Source of the DNA: Maricaulis sp.
GTDB lineage: Bacteria > Pseudomonadota > Alphaproteobacteria > Caulobacterales > Maricaulaceae
DNA length: 64,000 nt
Direction: 5' to 3'
Assembly: GCF_017642925.1 (NCBI RefSeq)
Contig: NZ_JAEPOL010000006.1
Coordinates: 62,001 to 126,000 of the forward strand
Positions 33,519 to 42,134 of this stretch are shown piece by piece; position 1 is the first letter of the stretch, and the number at the start of each line of letters is the position of its first letter. The notes under the pieces were generated by a model. That model worked only from the letters and a program-made list of their open reading frames with translations. It was not told the origin of the DNA and made no database searches. Made by a program: the position numbers and the translations under genes.

Positions 33519-35075
33519 CTAGTCCTGTATCAGACCCGTACGGGCAAGAAGGGCACGAGTCGAGGCGTCATACTCGGATATCTCGCCGTCCAAAATCCCC
33601 TTGGTCAGAACTTTTCCCAGCTCGACGCCCCATTGATCAAAGGGATTGATCTCGTACATCACGCTTTCGACGAAAACCTTGTGTTCGTGCAAGGCGATAA
33701 GCGCGCCGAGCGTGCGGGCGGACAGGTCGTCGAGCAAAAGCGTGTTCGACGGACGCCCGCCCGGCATGGACTTGTGCGCCGCCAGCAGGGGCTCGGCCTC
33801 GGGGTCGACCTGCCGTCCATCCAGCAATGCAGCCCCCTGGGCCGCCATATTGGCCGCCAGCGCCCGCTCGCGCGGATCGGAACTGGCGAAATGCCGGGCG
33901 ATGCCGATGAAGTCGACCGGCACGACATCCCTGCCCTGATGCAGCCACTGGAAAAACGAGTGCTGGATCTCGGTGCCGTTGCCGCCCCAGACAAGCGCCC
34001 CGCCGGGCGTCGGTCCCGGGCGATTGTCCAGCGTCACCGACTTGCCGAGCGATTCCATCTCCAGCTGCTGGAAATAATCGGCCAGCTTGCCGAGGCGCGC
34101 CGAATAGGCCGCGACGCAGCGGCTGGGATAGCCCAGCGCCACACGGTTCCATACGTCGATCAACCCTTTGAGCACCGGAAGGTTCTCTTCCAGCGGCGCG
34201 ACAGCGAAATGCGAGTCCATGTCGCGGGCACCGGCCCGGAAGTCCTCGAACAGATCCGGGCCCAGTCCGATCTCGAGCGCCAGTCCGACTGCGCTCCATA
34301 CCGAATAACGTCCGCCCACCCAGTCGGGAAAATCGAACACATGCTCCGGCGCGATGCCGAACGCCCGCGCCTTGTCCGGTGCTGCCGAGGCAGCCACGAA
34401 ATGGGCACCGACTCGCTCGGGCCCGACATGCCCTTCCAGCCAGTCGCGCGCGGCCTCGGCCGACATCAGCGTTTCCTGGGTCGAGAATGATTTCGACGCG
34501 ACCACGAACAGGATGGCTTCCGGCTCGACGCCCGATACGGCCTGTTTCAGGTCGCTTGGATCGAGCGAAGCCACAAAGCGCAGCTCGGGCCCGTCACCGG
34601 CCAGGTCCGACAGGGCGTCTGCCACAAGCCGCGGTCCCAGATCCGATCCGCCGATACCGATATTGACGATGCGGGTGATCGGCCGGCCCGACGGTGCGTA
34701 GTCACCGGACCGGACGGTCTCCGCAAAAGCGCGCGTCTGCGCCTGGGTCCTGTCGACGAGCTCGGCCTCCGGCGTGCCGGATATCCTGGCGCCATGCCGA
34801 TAGGCCATGTGCAGGGCGGGACGACCCTCGGTCGGGTTCACGACACCGCCCGACAGGAGCCTGTCGCGCTGTTCTTCCAGCCCGGCTTCGCGGGCCGCCT
34901 TGAACAGCGCAGTGAGCGCCGCCTCGTCGAGCCGCTGCTTTGACGCGTCGAACTCGATGCCGGCGGCGCTGGCGAGCAGGCGGTTCGAACGCGTCTCGCC
35001 GCTGTCGGCGAGCGTGCGGAGCGAGACTTTGCCGAGGCGTTCGGCATGGGCGGCAATGTCGGACGTCAACACCAT
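33519..35075 (-). CDS. pgi: Glucose-6-phosphate isomerase
   Basis: The 518-residue cytoplasmic enzyme interconverts glucose 6-phosphate and fructose 6-phosphate. Two SIS-type sugar isomerase domains are present; signatures include VNIGIGGSDLGPRLV (phosphate binding), FVVASKSFSTQETL and the PGI motif GGALVWGGNGTEIQHSFFQWLHQG with the catalytic Glu and His. The C-terminal lysine helix NPFDQWGVELGK is intact. Same orientation as the AGE-family gene upstream (69-nt gap) and transketolase downstream, forming a sugar-phosphate cluster. Confidence 0.96.
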   Translation of the reverse strand: MVLTSDIAAHAERLGKVSLRTLADSGETRSNRLLASAAGIEFDASKQRLDEAALTALFKAAREAGLEEQRDRLLSGGVVNPTEGRPALHMAYRHGARISGTPEAELVDRTQAQTRAFAETVRSGDYAPSGRPITRIVNIGIGGSDLGPRLVADALSDLAGDGPELRFVASLDPSDLKQAVSGVEPEAILFVVASKSFSTQETLMSAEAARDWLEGHVGPERVGAHFVAASAAPDKARAFGIAPEHVFDFPDWVGGRYSVWSAVGLALEIGLGPDLFEDFRAGARDMDSHFAVAPLEENLPVLKGLIDVWNRVALGYPSRCVAAYSARLGKLADYFQQLEMESLGKSVTLDNRPGPTPGGALVWGGNGTEIQHSFFQWLHQGRDVVPVDFIGIARHFASSDPRERALAANMAAQGAALLDGRQVDPEAEPLLAAHKSMPGGRPSNTLLLDDLSARTLGALIALHEHKVFVESVMYEINPFDQWGVELGKVLTKGILDGEISEYDASTRALLARTGLIQD

Positions 35076-35144
35076 GAATATCCCGTCTTTCGGTCAGGTC
35101 GAGACCGTAGAGTTAGCGCTCCCATATGACAATATGAACTGCGC

Positions 35145-36248
35145 TCAGAGATGGCGTTCCACTTCCGCCAGAGCACCGACGAGGTGATAGAGCGTCGAGG
35201 CTGGCATGCCCGATGCCAGATCCTCACCACCTGCGCCCCGCTTGTCGATCCAGCCGCCCGGAACGACACCTTCGAGATGCCAGCGAACCAGCGTGCCGCA
35301 GGCCTGGTCGAGCTCGCCGCGGCTGCCCGCGACGGCGGCCGCGCGCACCCATTCGGTCTGCATCCAGGTACGCGAGCGGGCGTCGACGATATCGCCTTGC
35401 GCTGTCATGCCCGCCATCAGAAGGCCGGTCTGCTCACTGCGCCCCTGCTCCATGGCCCGCCGGTAAAGCATCGGTCCGGCCGGGTCTGCTTCGCGGCCCA
35501 GAAGCCGGCCATGCTCGGCAAGCAGCCAGGTCCATTCGCACCAGTGCCCGGGCTCGACATGAGCGCCCTTTTCGCCATGCGGCTGCCAGTCCGGTTCGAA
35601 GAATTCCCGCAAGAGCCCGGTCTCGGCCACAAAAAAGTGCCGGTCGAAAAGCCCCTTGATCGCATCGATCCGCGGCACCAGACCGGTCTCGCCGGTCAGC
35701 TCGTAGAGCGACAGCAAGGCTTCAAAAAGATGCATGTGCGGGTTTTGCCGGCGGGGCAGAAGCGGCGCCCCGATCGCCTCGCGGTAGCCGCCGTGACCGG
35801 CCGGCATGTGCGTGTCGAGAAAGGCCAGCGTCTCGTGTGCCATGTCGAGGAAGCGTACAGCACCGGTTGCTTTCCAGACCCAGGCCGCCGCCAGGATGAT
35901 GAAGGCATGATCGTAGAAGTCGCGCCGGCTGTCGGCGACCCGGCCATCATCATGGACCAGGTGCACCCAGCCCGGCTGGCCGTCGGGCGACCGGGCAATC
36001 CGTGCCAGCCGGTCCAGGCCGGCTTCGGCCAGATCGGTACGATCGAGCCAGCCCTCGCAGGCGGCGCGGGCGAAGACATAGGCCTGGCGGGCCTGGGCCC
36101 GCACGCGCCGGATATCGCCGGTTATGCCGGCTCCGTCCATGTCGAGTGTTTCAAAGAAGCCGCCATTATGCCGGTCCCAGCCCCGCTCTGCCCAGAATGG
36201 CAGAGCCTGGCTGCGGCCCCAGTCGGCAAAACGGCGTGCATGCTCCAT
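35145..36248 (-). CDS. AGE-family sugar epimerase/isomerase (mannose isomerase-like)
   Basis: The 367-residue (alpha/alpha)6-barrel protein starts MEHARRFADWGRSQALPFWAERGWD. Family motifs include 'RVRAQARQAYVFARA', DFYDHAFIILAAAWVWKATG, RRQNPHMHLFEALLSLYELTG, and the catalytic-His region EPGHWCEWTWLLAEHGRLLG. Members interconvert mannose/fructose, mannose 6-phosphate/fructose 6-phosphate or N-acylglucosamines. Its place between yebC/manC and pgi suggests feeding fructose 6-phosphate toward mannose 6-phosphate for GDP-mannose, which would fill the missing PMI step; this is inferred. Confidence 0.8.
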   Translation of the reverse strand: MEHARRFADWGRSQALPFWAERGWDRHNGGFFETLDMDGAGITGDIRRVRAQARQAYVFARAACEGWLDRTDLAEAGLDRLARIARSPDGQPGWVHLVHDDGRVADSRRDFYDHAFIILAAAWVWKATGAVRFLDMAHETLAFLDTHMPAGHGGYREAIGAPLLPRRQNPHMHLFEALLSLYELTGETGLVPRIDAIKGLFDRHFFVAETGLLREFFEPDWQPHGEKGAHVEPGHWCEWTWLLAEHGRLLGREADPAGPMLYRRAMEQGRSEQTGLLMAGMTAQGDIVDARSRTWMQTEWVRAAAVAGSRGELDQACGTLVRWHLEGVVPGGWIDKRGAGGEDLASGMPASTLYHLVGALAEVERHL

Positions 36249-36286
36249 GAATGTCCCCGGCAAACTGCCCCCTAAAGGAGGTCCTA

Positions 36287-37048
36287 TCAGCCCAGGGCGG
36301 CCATGTCCTCGTCGGAAACGTCGAAATTGGCGTAGACGTTCTGGACGTCGTCGCAATCTTCCAGCGCTTCCATCATCTTCATCAGCGTCGCGACCTTGTC
36401 GCCGGTCACCTCGATGAGGTTCTGCGGCTTCCAGATCAGCTTGGCCGAGGAGGGATCGTCGAACGTGCCGGACAGGGCCGTCACGACATCCATCAGATCC
36501 TCGCGGGCGGTGTAGATGATGTGTTCGCCTTCCTCATCCTCGTCACCGGCTTCGGAGGCTACATCCTCGGCGCCGGCCTCGATGGCGGCTTCCATCATCG
36601 CATCCTCGTCCGCCTTGGAGAGCGGATAGCGGATCTCGCCGACATTATCGAACATGAAGGCGACCGAACCGGTCTCGCCCATATTGCCGCCATTCTTTGC
36701 GAAGGCGGTGCGAACCTCGGCAGCGGCGCGGTTGCGGTTGTCGGTGGACACTTCCACGATCACCCCGATGCCGGCCGGACCGAAGCCTTCATAGCGGATG
36801 TCTTCGTAGGCTTCGCTGTCGCCGCCGGACGCCTTGTCGATGGCGCGCTGGATATTGTCCTTGGGCATCGACTGGCCCTTGGCATTGGCGATGGCCAGAC
36901 GCAGGCGGGGATTGGCGTCGGGGTCCGGGCCGCCCATTTTCGCAGCGATCGAGATTTCCTTCGACAGACGCGAGAACAGCTTGGAGCGCAGCTTGTCCTG
37001 GCGCCCTTTGCGGTGCTGGATATTGGCCCATTTGGAGTGTCCGGCCAT
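36287..37048 (-). CDS. yebC: YebC/PmpR-family regulator or translation factor
   Basis: The 253-residue protein starts [19 protein letters not shown], the invariant family N-terminus; the ORF-track extension is spurious. The three-domain YebC fold is covered in full, with [32 protein letters not shown] and [15 protein letters not shown]. YebC proteins were described as transcriptional regulators (PmpR) and more recently as helpers of translation through proline-rich stretches. The Pro-Glu-rich TolA here would be a natural client. It precedes the AGE-family gene by 38 nt. Confidence 0.93.
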   Translation of the reverse strand: MAGHSKWANIQHRKGRQDKLRSKLFSRLSKEISIAAKMGGPDPDANPRLRLAIANAKGQSMPKDNIQRAIDKASGGDSEAYEDIRYEGFGPAGIGVIVEVSTDNRNRAAAEVRTAFAKNGGNMGETGSVAFMFDNVGEIRYPLSKADEDAMMEAAIEAGAEDVASEAGDEDEEGEHIIYTAREDLMDVVTALSGTFDDPSSAKLIWKPQNLIEVTGDKVATLMKMMEALEDCDDVQNVYANFDVSDEDMAALG

Positions 37049-37161
37049 GGTGACAATCCCTCTTCCTGCGGATTTGAGGGACACTGCATACTCAGATTGA
37101 GCGGCGATGGCCACTGCTCACGACACACGAAACGCGCACCCGGCCCGGGCCGGATTGCCCG

Positions 37162-38244
37162 TCAGAGCAGGTCTGCCCGCCCCTCGGCCTGCAGCGCTTC
37201 GACGATCGACTTGACCGACTGACTGGTCTCCCGGCGCGTCACCAAGACAGCATCGGCGGTTTCCACGACCACCAGGTCGTCGACACCGACCACACCGACC
37301 TTGCGGCCCGTCGAAAGAACATAGCTGCCGCGCGTATCGACCAGATCGACATCGCCGCGCGTCACATTCCCCGCCGCGTCGCGCTCGGCGATATCCCACA
37401 GCGCCCCCCAGGCCCCGACATCCGACCAGCCGATATCGGCCGGTACGACCGCCGCATTTTCCGTACGCTCCATCACCGCATAGTCGAACGAGATCGACGG
37501 GCAGGCGGAAAACGCGGCAGCGTCGAGCCGCAATGTCGACGGATCGCCGGCGGCTGCCTCGACAGCGGCCCGGCTGGCCGTGAGCACATCCGGGCAGTGC
37601 TGCGACATCTCGGTGGCAAGATGCCCCGCACCGAACAGGAATATGCCGGCATTCCAATAGTAACCGCCATCGGCCAGGAAGCCCTTGGCACGCTCCAAGT
37701 CGGGCTTCTCCGTGAAGGCCCGGACGCGATAGCCGCCGTCCAGCGCCTCGCCCCGGCGGATATAGCCATAGCCGGTTTCCGGGCGCTCGGGCTGGATGCC
37801 GAAGGTGATGATGTGGCCGTTCTCGGCAAGTCCGGCTCCGGTTGCGACTGCCGCCCTGAAGCCGGCCGCATCGCGAATGTGATGATCGGCCGGCAGCAGC
37901 AGGATCAGCGCGTCCTCGCCATGCTCGCGGCGGACAAGTTCCGCCGCCACGGCTGCGACCGGGGCCGTATTCCGCCCCACAGGTTCCACCACCAGACGCA
38001 CAGCACCGGCGTCCATCGCCTCGAGCTGCGACCGGGCCAGATCGCACTGCCGCTCGTTGAGCACCACGATCGGTGGTTCGAAATGATAACGCTCATCCGC
38101 GCCGCTGACGCGGCGGACGGTTTCCTGCAGCATCGTCCGCCCGGAGACCAGCGCGTGGAGCTGTTTGGGATGCGCGGTGCGCGAGAGCGGCCAGAGCCGC
38201 GTACCGGAACCGCCGGACATGATCACTGGTACGATACGGGTCAC
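37162..38244 (-). CDS. manC: Mannose-1-phosphate guanylyltransferase
   Basis: The 360-residue nucleotidyltransferase starts at GTG 38244 with GGGGGAG close upstream. The N-terminal signature VPVIMSGGSGTRLWPLSRTAHPKQL binds GTP. It continues with LLPADHHI, ETGYGYIRRGEAL, and FTEKPDLERAKGFLADGGYYWNAGIFLF, and a short left-handed beta-helix end. It lacks the C-terminal isomerase domain of bifunctional ManC/XanB, so mannose 6-phosphate must come from another enzyme, plausibly the neighbouring AGE-family protein. GDP-mannose feeds the nearby surface-glycan genes. Confidence 0.93.
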   Translation of the reverse strand: MTRIVPVIMSGGSGTRLWPLSRTAHPKQLHALVSGRTMLQETVRRVSGADERYHFEPPIVVLNERQCDLARSQLEAMDAGAVRLVVEPVGRNTAPVAAVAAELVRREHGEDALILLLPADHHIRDAAGFRAAVATGAGLAENGHIITFGIQPERPETGYGYIRRGEALDGGYRVRAFTEKPDLERAKGFLADGGYYWNAGIFLFGAGHLATEMSQHCPDVLTASRAAVEAAAGDPSTLRLDAAAFSACPSISFDYAVMERTENAAVVPADIGWSDVGAWGALWDIAERDAAGNVTRGDVDLVDTRGSYVLSTGRKVGVVGVDDLVVVETADAVLVTRRETSQSVKSIVEALQAEGRADLL

Positions 38245-38337
38245 GCGCTCCCCCGGAGTTTCTGCAGGAGCATCATCCCGCGCGGACGCTTCAGATCAAG
38301 ACCTTATCTCAGAACAGCGCCGGGGTCGGCCGAAGGC

Positions 38338-38613
38338 TCAAAGATAATAGCGTTCCTTGCGGAATCCGGTTTCCGCGGCCGGCGGGAAGTCGTGAACCGA
38401 CAGATAGGCGAGAAAGCGGCCGAGCAGGTCGGCATTGTCCGTCTGGACCACGCGGATATAGGCCCCGTCATCCTCAAGCCGGGTCGTGAAGACACACGCC
38501 TCATCATCGCCCTGTGCGGTCTCCTTGTCGCACAGCCGGAGGAAATCCGTCATGTGCCGGTCGAACACATAGGCGTCCTGTGCGCGTTCGAAGCGGATCG
38601 TCTGCTTGAACAT
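38338..38613 (-). CDS. Small uncharacterised protein
   Basis: This 91-residue ORF starts MFKQTIRFERAQDAYVFDRHMTDFL. It mixes alpha and beta segments (CVFTTRLEDDGAYIRVVQTDNADLLGRFLAYLSVHDFP) and looks cytoplasmic and folded, with no signal or membrane helix. The codon pattern is typical of the genome. I do not recognise the family. It is 93 nt upstream of manC on the same strand. Confidence 0.6.
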   Translation of the reverse strand: MFKQTIRFERAQDAYVFDRHMTDFLRLCDKETAQGDDEACVFTTRLEDDGAYIRVVQTDNADLLGRFLAYLSVHDFPPAAETGFRKERYYL

Positions 38614-38878
38614 GAATTCCCCTGCACTCACTGACCTGACTGGCACCACACGCAAGAATCATTCCCCCGATTGCGAACGCATGCCGGCCCAAAGCGATCC
38701 ACCTTGCGCGCAGTGCGGTCCGCCTGAACGGCGCGCGCCCGCCTGGCCGGCACCAGACATCATCGCAGGCAGGCCGCGACAATCCGGTCTCGTCACGCTA
38801 GCGGAGGCGGGGAGACGATCAAGCGAGGCGAGCGGCTGGAAACGGAAGAAACCGTCGCGACGCATCATTTTTGTCACA
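38614..38878. other. 265-bp gap between the YmdB-like gene and the small ORF
   Basis: I see no gene or clear terminator here. The track ORFs crossing it lack ribosome sites and family features. Confidence 0.4.
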
Positions 38879-39694
38879 TCAGCCGGGAATATATTCCGAA
38901 AGTTGGCCGCCAATCCGCACAGGTTCGCACCGCACGGCCAGCCCGGTCGCATCGTCCGTCTCGACGAAGACGCCGCACAGGGTCGCCTCTCCGGTCGCCG
39001 GCTCGAAGCGGCCGGAGCGCATGCGGGTGGTGAAACGGCGTAGAGGCTCTTCCTTGTCCATGCCGATGACACTGTCATAGTCGCCGCACATGCCGGCATC
39101 GGTCTGATAGGCCGTACCGCCCGGCAAGATACGCGTGTCCGAAGTCGGCACATGCGTATGGGTGCCGACCACGAGACTGGCCCGGCCATCGCAGAAGACG
39201 CCCATGGCCATCTTTTCGCTGGTGGCCTCGCCGTGAAAGTCGAGCAGCACCGCGTCCGCGACCACGCCCAAGGGCGCTGCGGCCAGTTCCCGTTCAACCG
39301 CCGCGAACGGGTCGTCGAGCGTTTCCATGAAGAGATTGCCCATGGCGTTGATCACCAGGATGCGGCGGCCGTCGGGCAGATCGTAGAGATTGGCGCCGGC
39401 GCCGGGCGTCGACCCCACCGGATAGTTGGCCGGGCGCAGGAGACGCGGCTCCCGCTCGATATAGCTCAGCGCCTCGCGCTGGTCCCAGGCATGATTGCCC
39501 AGCGTGATGACATCGGCGCCCAGGTCGAACAGCTGATTGCAGATCCGCTCGGTGATGCCGAAGCCGGCCGCCGCATTCTCGGCATTGATGACCACGAAAT
39601 CGAGCGCCAGGCGTTCCCGGAGGTCCGGCAAGTGGTCCTCGACAGCGCGACGACCCGTCTTTCCGACAATATCTCCAAAGAAGGCGAGGCGCAT
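38879..39694 (-). CDS. ymdB: YmdB-like metallophosphoesterase (TIGR00282 family)
   Basis: The 271-residue protein starts MRLAFFGDIVGKTGRRAVEDHL with AAGGA upstream; the 326-residue track start is rejected. The calcineurin-like metal motifs are GDIVGK (first Asp), VINAENAAAGFG (Glu/Asn), ITLGNHAWDQREA (Asn-His), LLDFHGEATSEKMA and VVGTHTHVPTSDTRILPGG. The Bacillus YmdB enzyme hydrolyses cyclic nucleotides (2',3'- and 3',5'-cAMP) and affects biofilm gene expression. It is divergent from the glycosyltransferase operon. Confidence 0.92.
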   Translation of the reverse strand: MRLAFFGDIVGKTGRRAVEDHLPDLRERLALDFVVINAENAAAGFGITERICNQLFDLGADVITLGNHAWDQREALSYIEREPRLLRPANYPVGSTPGAGANLYDLPDGRRILVINAMGNLFMETLDDPFAAVERELAAAPLGVVADAVLLDFHGEATSEKMAMGVFCDGRASLVVGTHTHVPTSDTRILPGGTAYQTDAGMCGDYDSVIGMDKEEPLRRFTTRMRSGRFEPATGEATLCGVFVETDDATGLAVRCEPVRIGGQLSEYIPG

Positions 39695-39807
39695 ATTCCA
39701 TCCTTTTTCGTGCTCGATTGCGCTCTGGTGCCGCCGCCGAAGGCGACATTGCAACCGTTCTTGTTCTGGTTCATTAGGAGGGCAAAGAAAAGAGTGGGTA
39801 ACAATCC

Positions 39808-40842
39808 TTGAGCGTTCATCAGCCCGTGCCGCAGATTTCAGCGCCCCATGTCGGTGCAACGCCGGACGATGCCGACCTTCCGGAGATCGCCGTCATTGTC
39901 CCTGTCTACAAGGGCGCCGCGATGCTGGGAGAACTCGTTCGCCGCTTGCGCGAAACGCTGCGCGGGATTAATGCGCGCTACCAGATCGTGTTGGTGGACG
40001 ACCGCAGCCCGGACGACAGCTGGACCGGAATTCTCGCGGAGAGCGCTGCTGATCCCGGCGTGCTTGGGGTAAGACTGAGCCGCAATTTTGGCCAGCACGC
40101 CGCAATTTCTGCCGGCATGGCACACGCCAGGGCCCGCTGGTATGTGGTGATGGACTGCGACCTGCAGGACCCGCCCGAAGCGATTGCGGATTTGTACCGC
40201 CATGCGATCGAAACCGGTGCCGACGTCGTGATTGCCGAGCGCGAGACATCCGGATTGGGCGCCGGTCGCAATCTGGGTTCCACCCTGTTCAACACCGCAC
40301 TGCGCTGGTCGTCCGGCCTCGAAGTTTCCAGCAAGTTCGGAAATTTCAGGATATTCTCCGACAAGGTCGCCGCGGCCTTCCGGGCCTATCCCGAACAGCT
40401 GCGCCTCTTTCCCGCAATCATGACGCAGCTCGGCTTCGAAACGCGCCGCCTGCGCCTGCCGCGCAATGAGCGGGCCGAGGGCAAGTCGTCCTACAACCTG
40501 TTCAAACTGGCCAAGCTCGGCCTGGAAACCATCATCGCCTATTCCGAAAAACCGCTCTGGCTGATGACCGGGGTCGGCGTTGCGGTGTGTATCGCCAGTG
40601 TGCTCTTTGGCCTGACCATCACGGTCAACGCGCTGGTCAACGGCATTTCCGTACCCGGTTACGCCTCCCTGGCGAGCCTGATATCCTTCCTGGGAGGCTT
40701 GCAGGTTTTCCTGATCAGCCTGGTCGGCCTCTATGTCGGACGGGCACTGGCGGAGGCGAAACGGCGGCCGGTCTTCATCGTCGACACACTCGCAGCCGCG
40801 GACGCTCCCGGCACGCCGCCACGCCCGAAGGACACACCATGA
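39808..40842 (+). CDS. Glycosyltransferase family 2, polyprenol-phosphate type (DPM1/ArnC-like)
   Basis: The 344-residue protein is read from TTG 39808 because no in-frame ATG precedes the domain; GAGTGGG lies upstream. The GT-A domain has IAVIVPVYKGAAMLGELV, DDRSPDDSW and the metal-binding VVMDCDLQDPPEAI, then RNLGSTLFNTALRW. Two C-terminal membrane helices (residues about 240-265 and 280-310) mark the GtrB/ArnC/DPM1-like class, which loads sugars on undecaprenyl phosphate. The GtrA gene two places downstream fits a flippase partner. Its stop overlaps the next start (ATGA). Confidence 0.88.
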   Translation: MSVHQPVPQISAPHVGATPDDADLPEIAVIVPVYKGAAMLGELVRRLRETLRGINARYQIVLVDDRSPDDSWTGILAESAADPGVLGVRLSRNFGQHAAISAGMAHARARWYVVMDCDLQDPPEAIADLYRHAIETGADVVIAERETSGLGAGRNLGSTLFNTALRWSSGLEVSSKFGNFRIFSDKVAAAFRAYPEQLRLFPAIMTQLGFETRRLRLPRNERAEGKSSYNLFKLAKLGLETIIAYSEKPLWLMTGVGVAVCIASVLFGLTITVNALVNGISVPGYASLASLISFLGGLQVFLISLVGLYVGRALAEAKRRPVFIVDTLAAADAPGTPPRPKDTP

Positions 40843-41696
40843 GCGAGACGCGCTATCCCTCCCGTATCGACGGCACGATCGAGGCTGATGAAGTCATTAT
40901 CGGCGAAGGTGCAATCGTCGAGGAAGGGGCCATAATCCGGGGCAAGTCGGGGCCGGCCAAGCGTGTCGTTATCGGCGACTTTGCCTATGTCGGCGCCGGC
41001 GCCAAGATCCTGTGCCCCGAATTCGTCATCGGCGACTACACCAAGCTGCACGAGCGCGCCTTCTGCCACGGCGTTCACCCCCTGCGCATCGGCCGGAATT
41101 GCTGGTTCGGCGGCAATGTCATCCTCGACACGATGGGCGGGCTGGACATTGACGACAATGTCGGGATCGGCGCAGGCAGCCAGATCTGGACCCATGCGCA
41201 ATTCGGCGATGTGGTCGAGGGATCGCGCTTTTACTCCCACAAATACATGCATATAGGAAAAGACGCCTGGCTGGTGGGACATTGCCTGGTCTCTCCCGTT
41301 CGCATCGAACCGAAGAGCATGGCCATGCTGGGCTCGGTCGTTACCGGCGACATGCTGGAGAACCGGATTTATGGTGGTGCACCGGCCAAGGACCTGTCGG
41401 ACAAGATCGGCTTTCAGTTCCTGGACCGCTCGGTCGACGAGAAAATCGCCAAGCTGCAGGAGTTCATCGACGCATTTGAAGCCGAGAACCCGCGATTTGC
41501 CGGACAACTCGTCGCCGTCGACAGCCTCCCGGAGACCCCCGACCCGCAGACATCCTATTTCAACCTGTCGGACCGGACCTATACCCGCCGCCGTTCCGAG
41601 GCAGAGACCGCCTTCCTCCGGAAGAATGTCCCGCTGATCAAGTTTGTCCCCCACGACGTGCCGGAGTTCTACCGCCCGTCCGCCCCGGCCGCCTGA
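40839..41696 (+). CDS. Left-handed beta-helix (hexapeptide) acyltransferase-like protein
   Basis: The 285-residue protein starts MSETRYPSRIDGTIEADEVIIGEGAIVEEGAII, hexapeptide-repeat coils that continue through GDFAYVGAGAKIL, IGRNCWFGGNVILD, VGIGAGSQIWTHA and MHIGKDAWLVGH (residues about 10-185). A C-terminal helical extension (SVDEKIAKLQEFIDAFEAEN...) follows. The His in FCHGVHPL or WTHAQFG could be catalytic. Members acetylate or acylate (amino)sugars. Coupled by 4-nt overlap to the glycosyltransferase, so it likely modifies the same glycan. Confidence 0.8.
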   Translation: MSETRYPSRIDGTIEADEVIIGEGAIVEEGAIIRGKSGPAKRVVIGDFAYVGAGAKILCPEFVIGDYTKLHERAFCHGVHPLRIGRNCWFGGNVILDTMGGLDIDDNVGIGAGSQIWTHAQFGDVVEGSRFYSHKYMHIGKDAWLVGHCLVSPVRIEPKSMAMLGSVVTGDMLENRIYGGAPAKDLSDKIGFQFLDRSVDEKIAKLQEFIDAFEAENPRFAGQLVAVDSLPETPDPQTSYFNLSDRTYTRRRSEAETAFLRKNVPLIKFVPHDVPEFYRPSAPAA

Positions 41697-41697
41697 C

Positions 41698-42126
41698 ATG
41701 TTCCCGGACCCGGCTTCATTGCCCCGGCCCGCCACCCATCCGGCGCTGTTCCGGCTGTTGCGCTATCTGGTGGTCGGTGGCGGAACCAATCTGCTGCTTT
41801 ATCTGGCTTATCTCGGCATCACCTTTCTCGGCGTATCGCCAGAAATTGCGACAACCGGAGCCTTCGCGGCCGGCATAGCGATCACCTACCTGCTCAACCG
41901 GGGCTGGACGTTCCGCAGCACCCACGCCTGGCAACGCACAGCGCCACGCTATGTCGCTGCCTATCTGATGGGATACGTCGTGCAGATCGGCGCGCTGGCG
42001 GGGCTCTACCGGCTGCTCGACATACCACATCCGCTTGCCCAGCTCGTCGCAATGGGCCTGGCGGCTGTGACAATCTTTTTGTCGCTGCAGTTCTGGGTTT
42101 TCGCCGAGCAGACGCCGCAAGACTGA
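41698..42126 (+). CDS. GtrA-family membrane protein
   Basis: The 142-residue protein starts MFPDPASLPRPATHPALFRLLRYLVVGGGTNLLLYLAYL, one nucleotide after the previous stop. Four transmembrane helices are visible, with the GtrA motif FAAGIAITYLLNRGWTF between helices two and three. GtrA proteins are proposed to flip undecaprenyl-phosphate-linked sugars and work with GT2 partners such as the one encoded two genes upstream. The three plus-strand genes thus form a small glycan-decoration operon. Confidence 0.88.
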   Translation: MFPDPASLPRPATHPALFRLLRYLVVGGGTNLLLYLAYLGITFLGVSPEIATTGAFAAGIAITYLLNRGWTFRSTHAWQRTAPRYVAAYLMGYVVQIGALAGLYRLLDIPHPLAQLVAMGLAAVTIFLSLQFWVFAEQTPQD

Positions 42127-42134
42127 AGCGGCTC

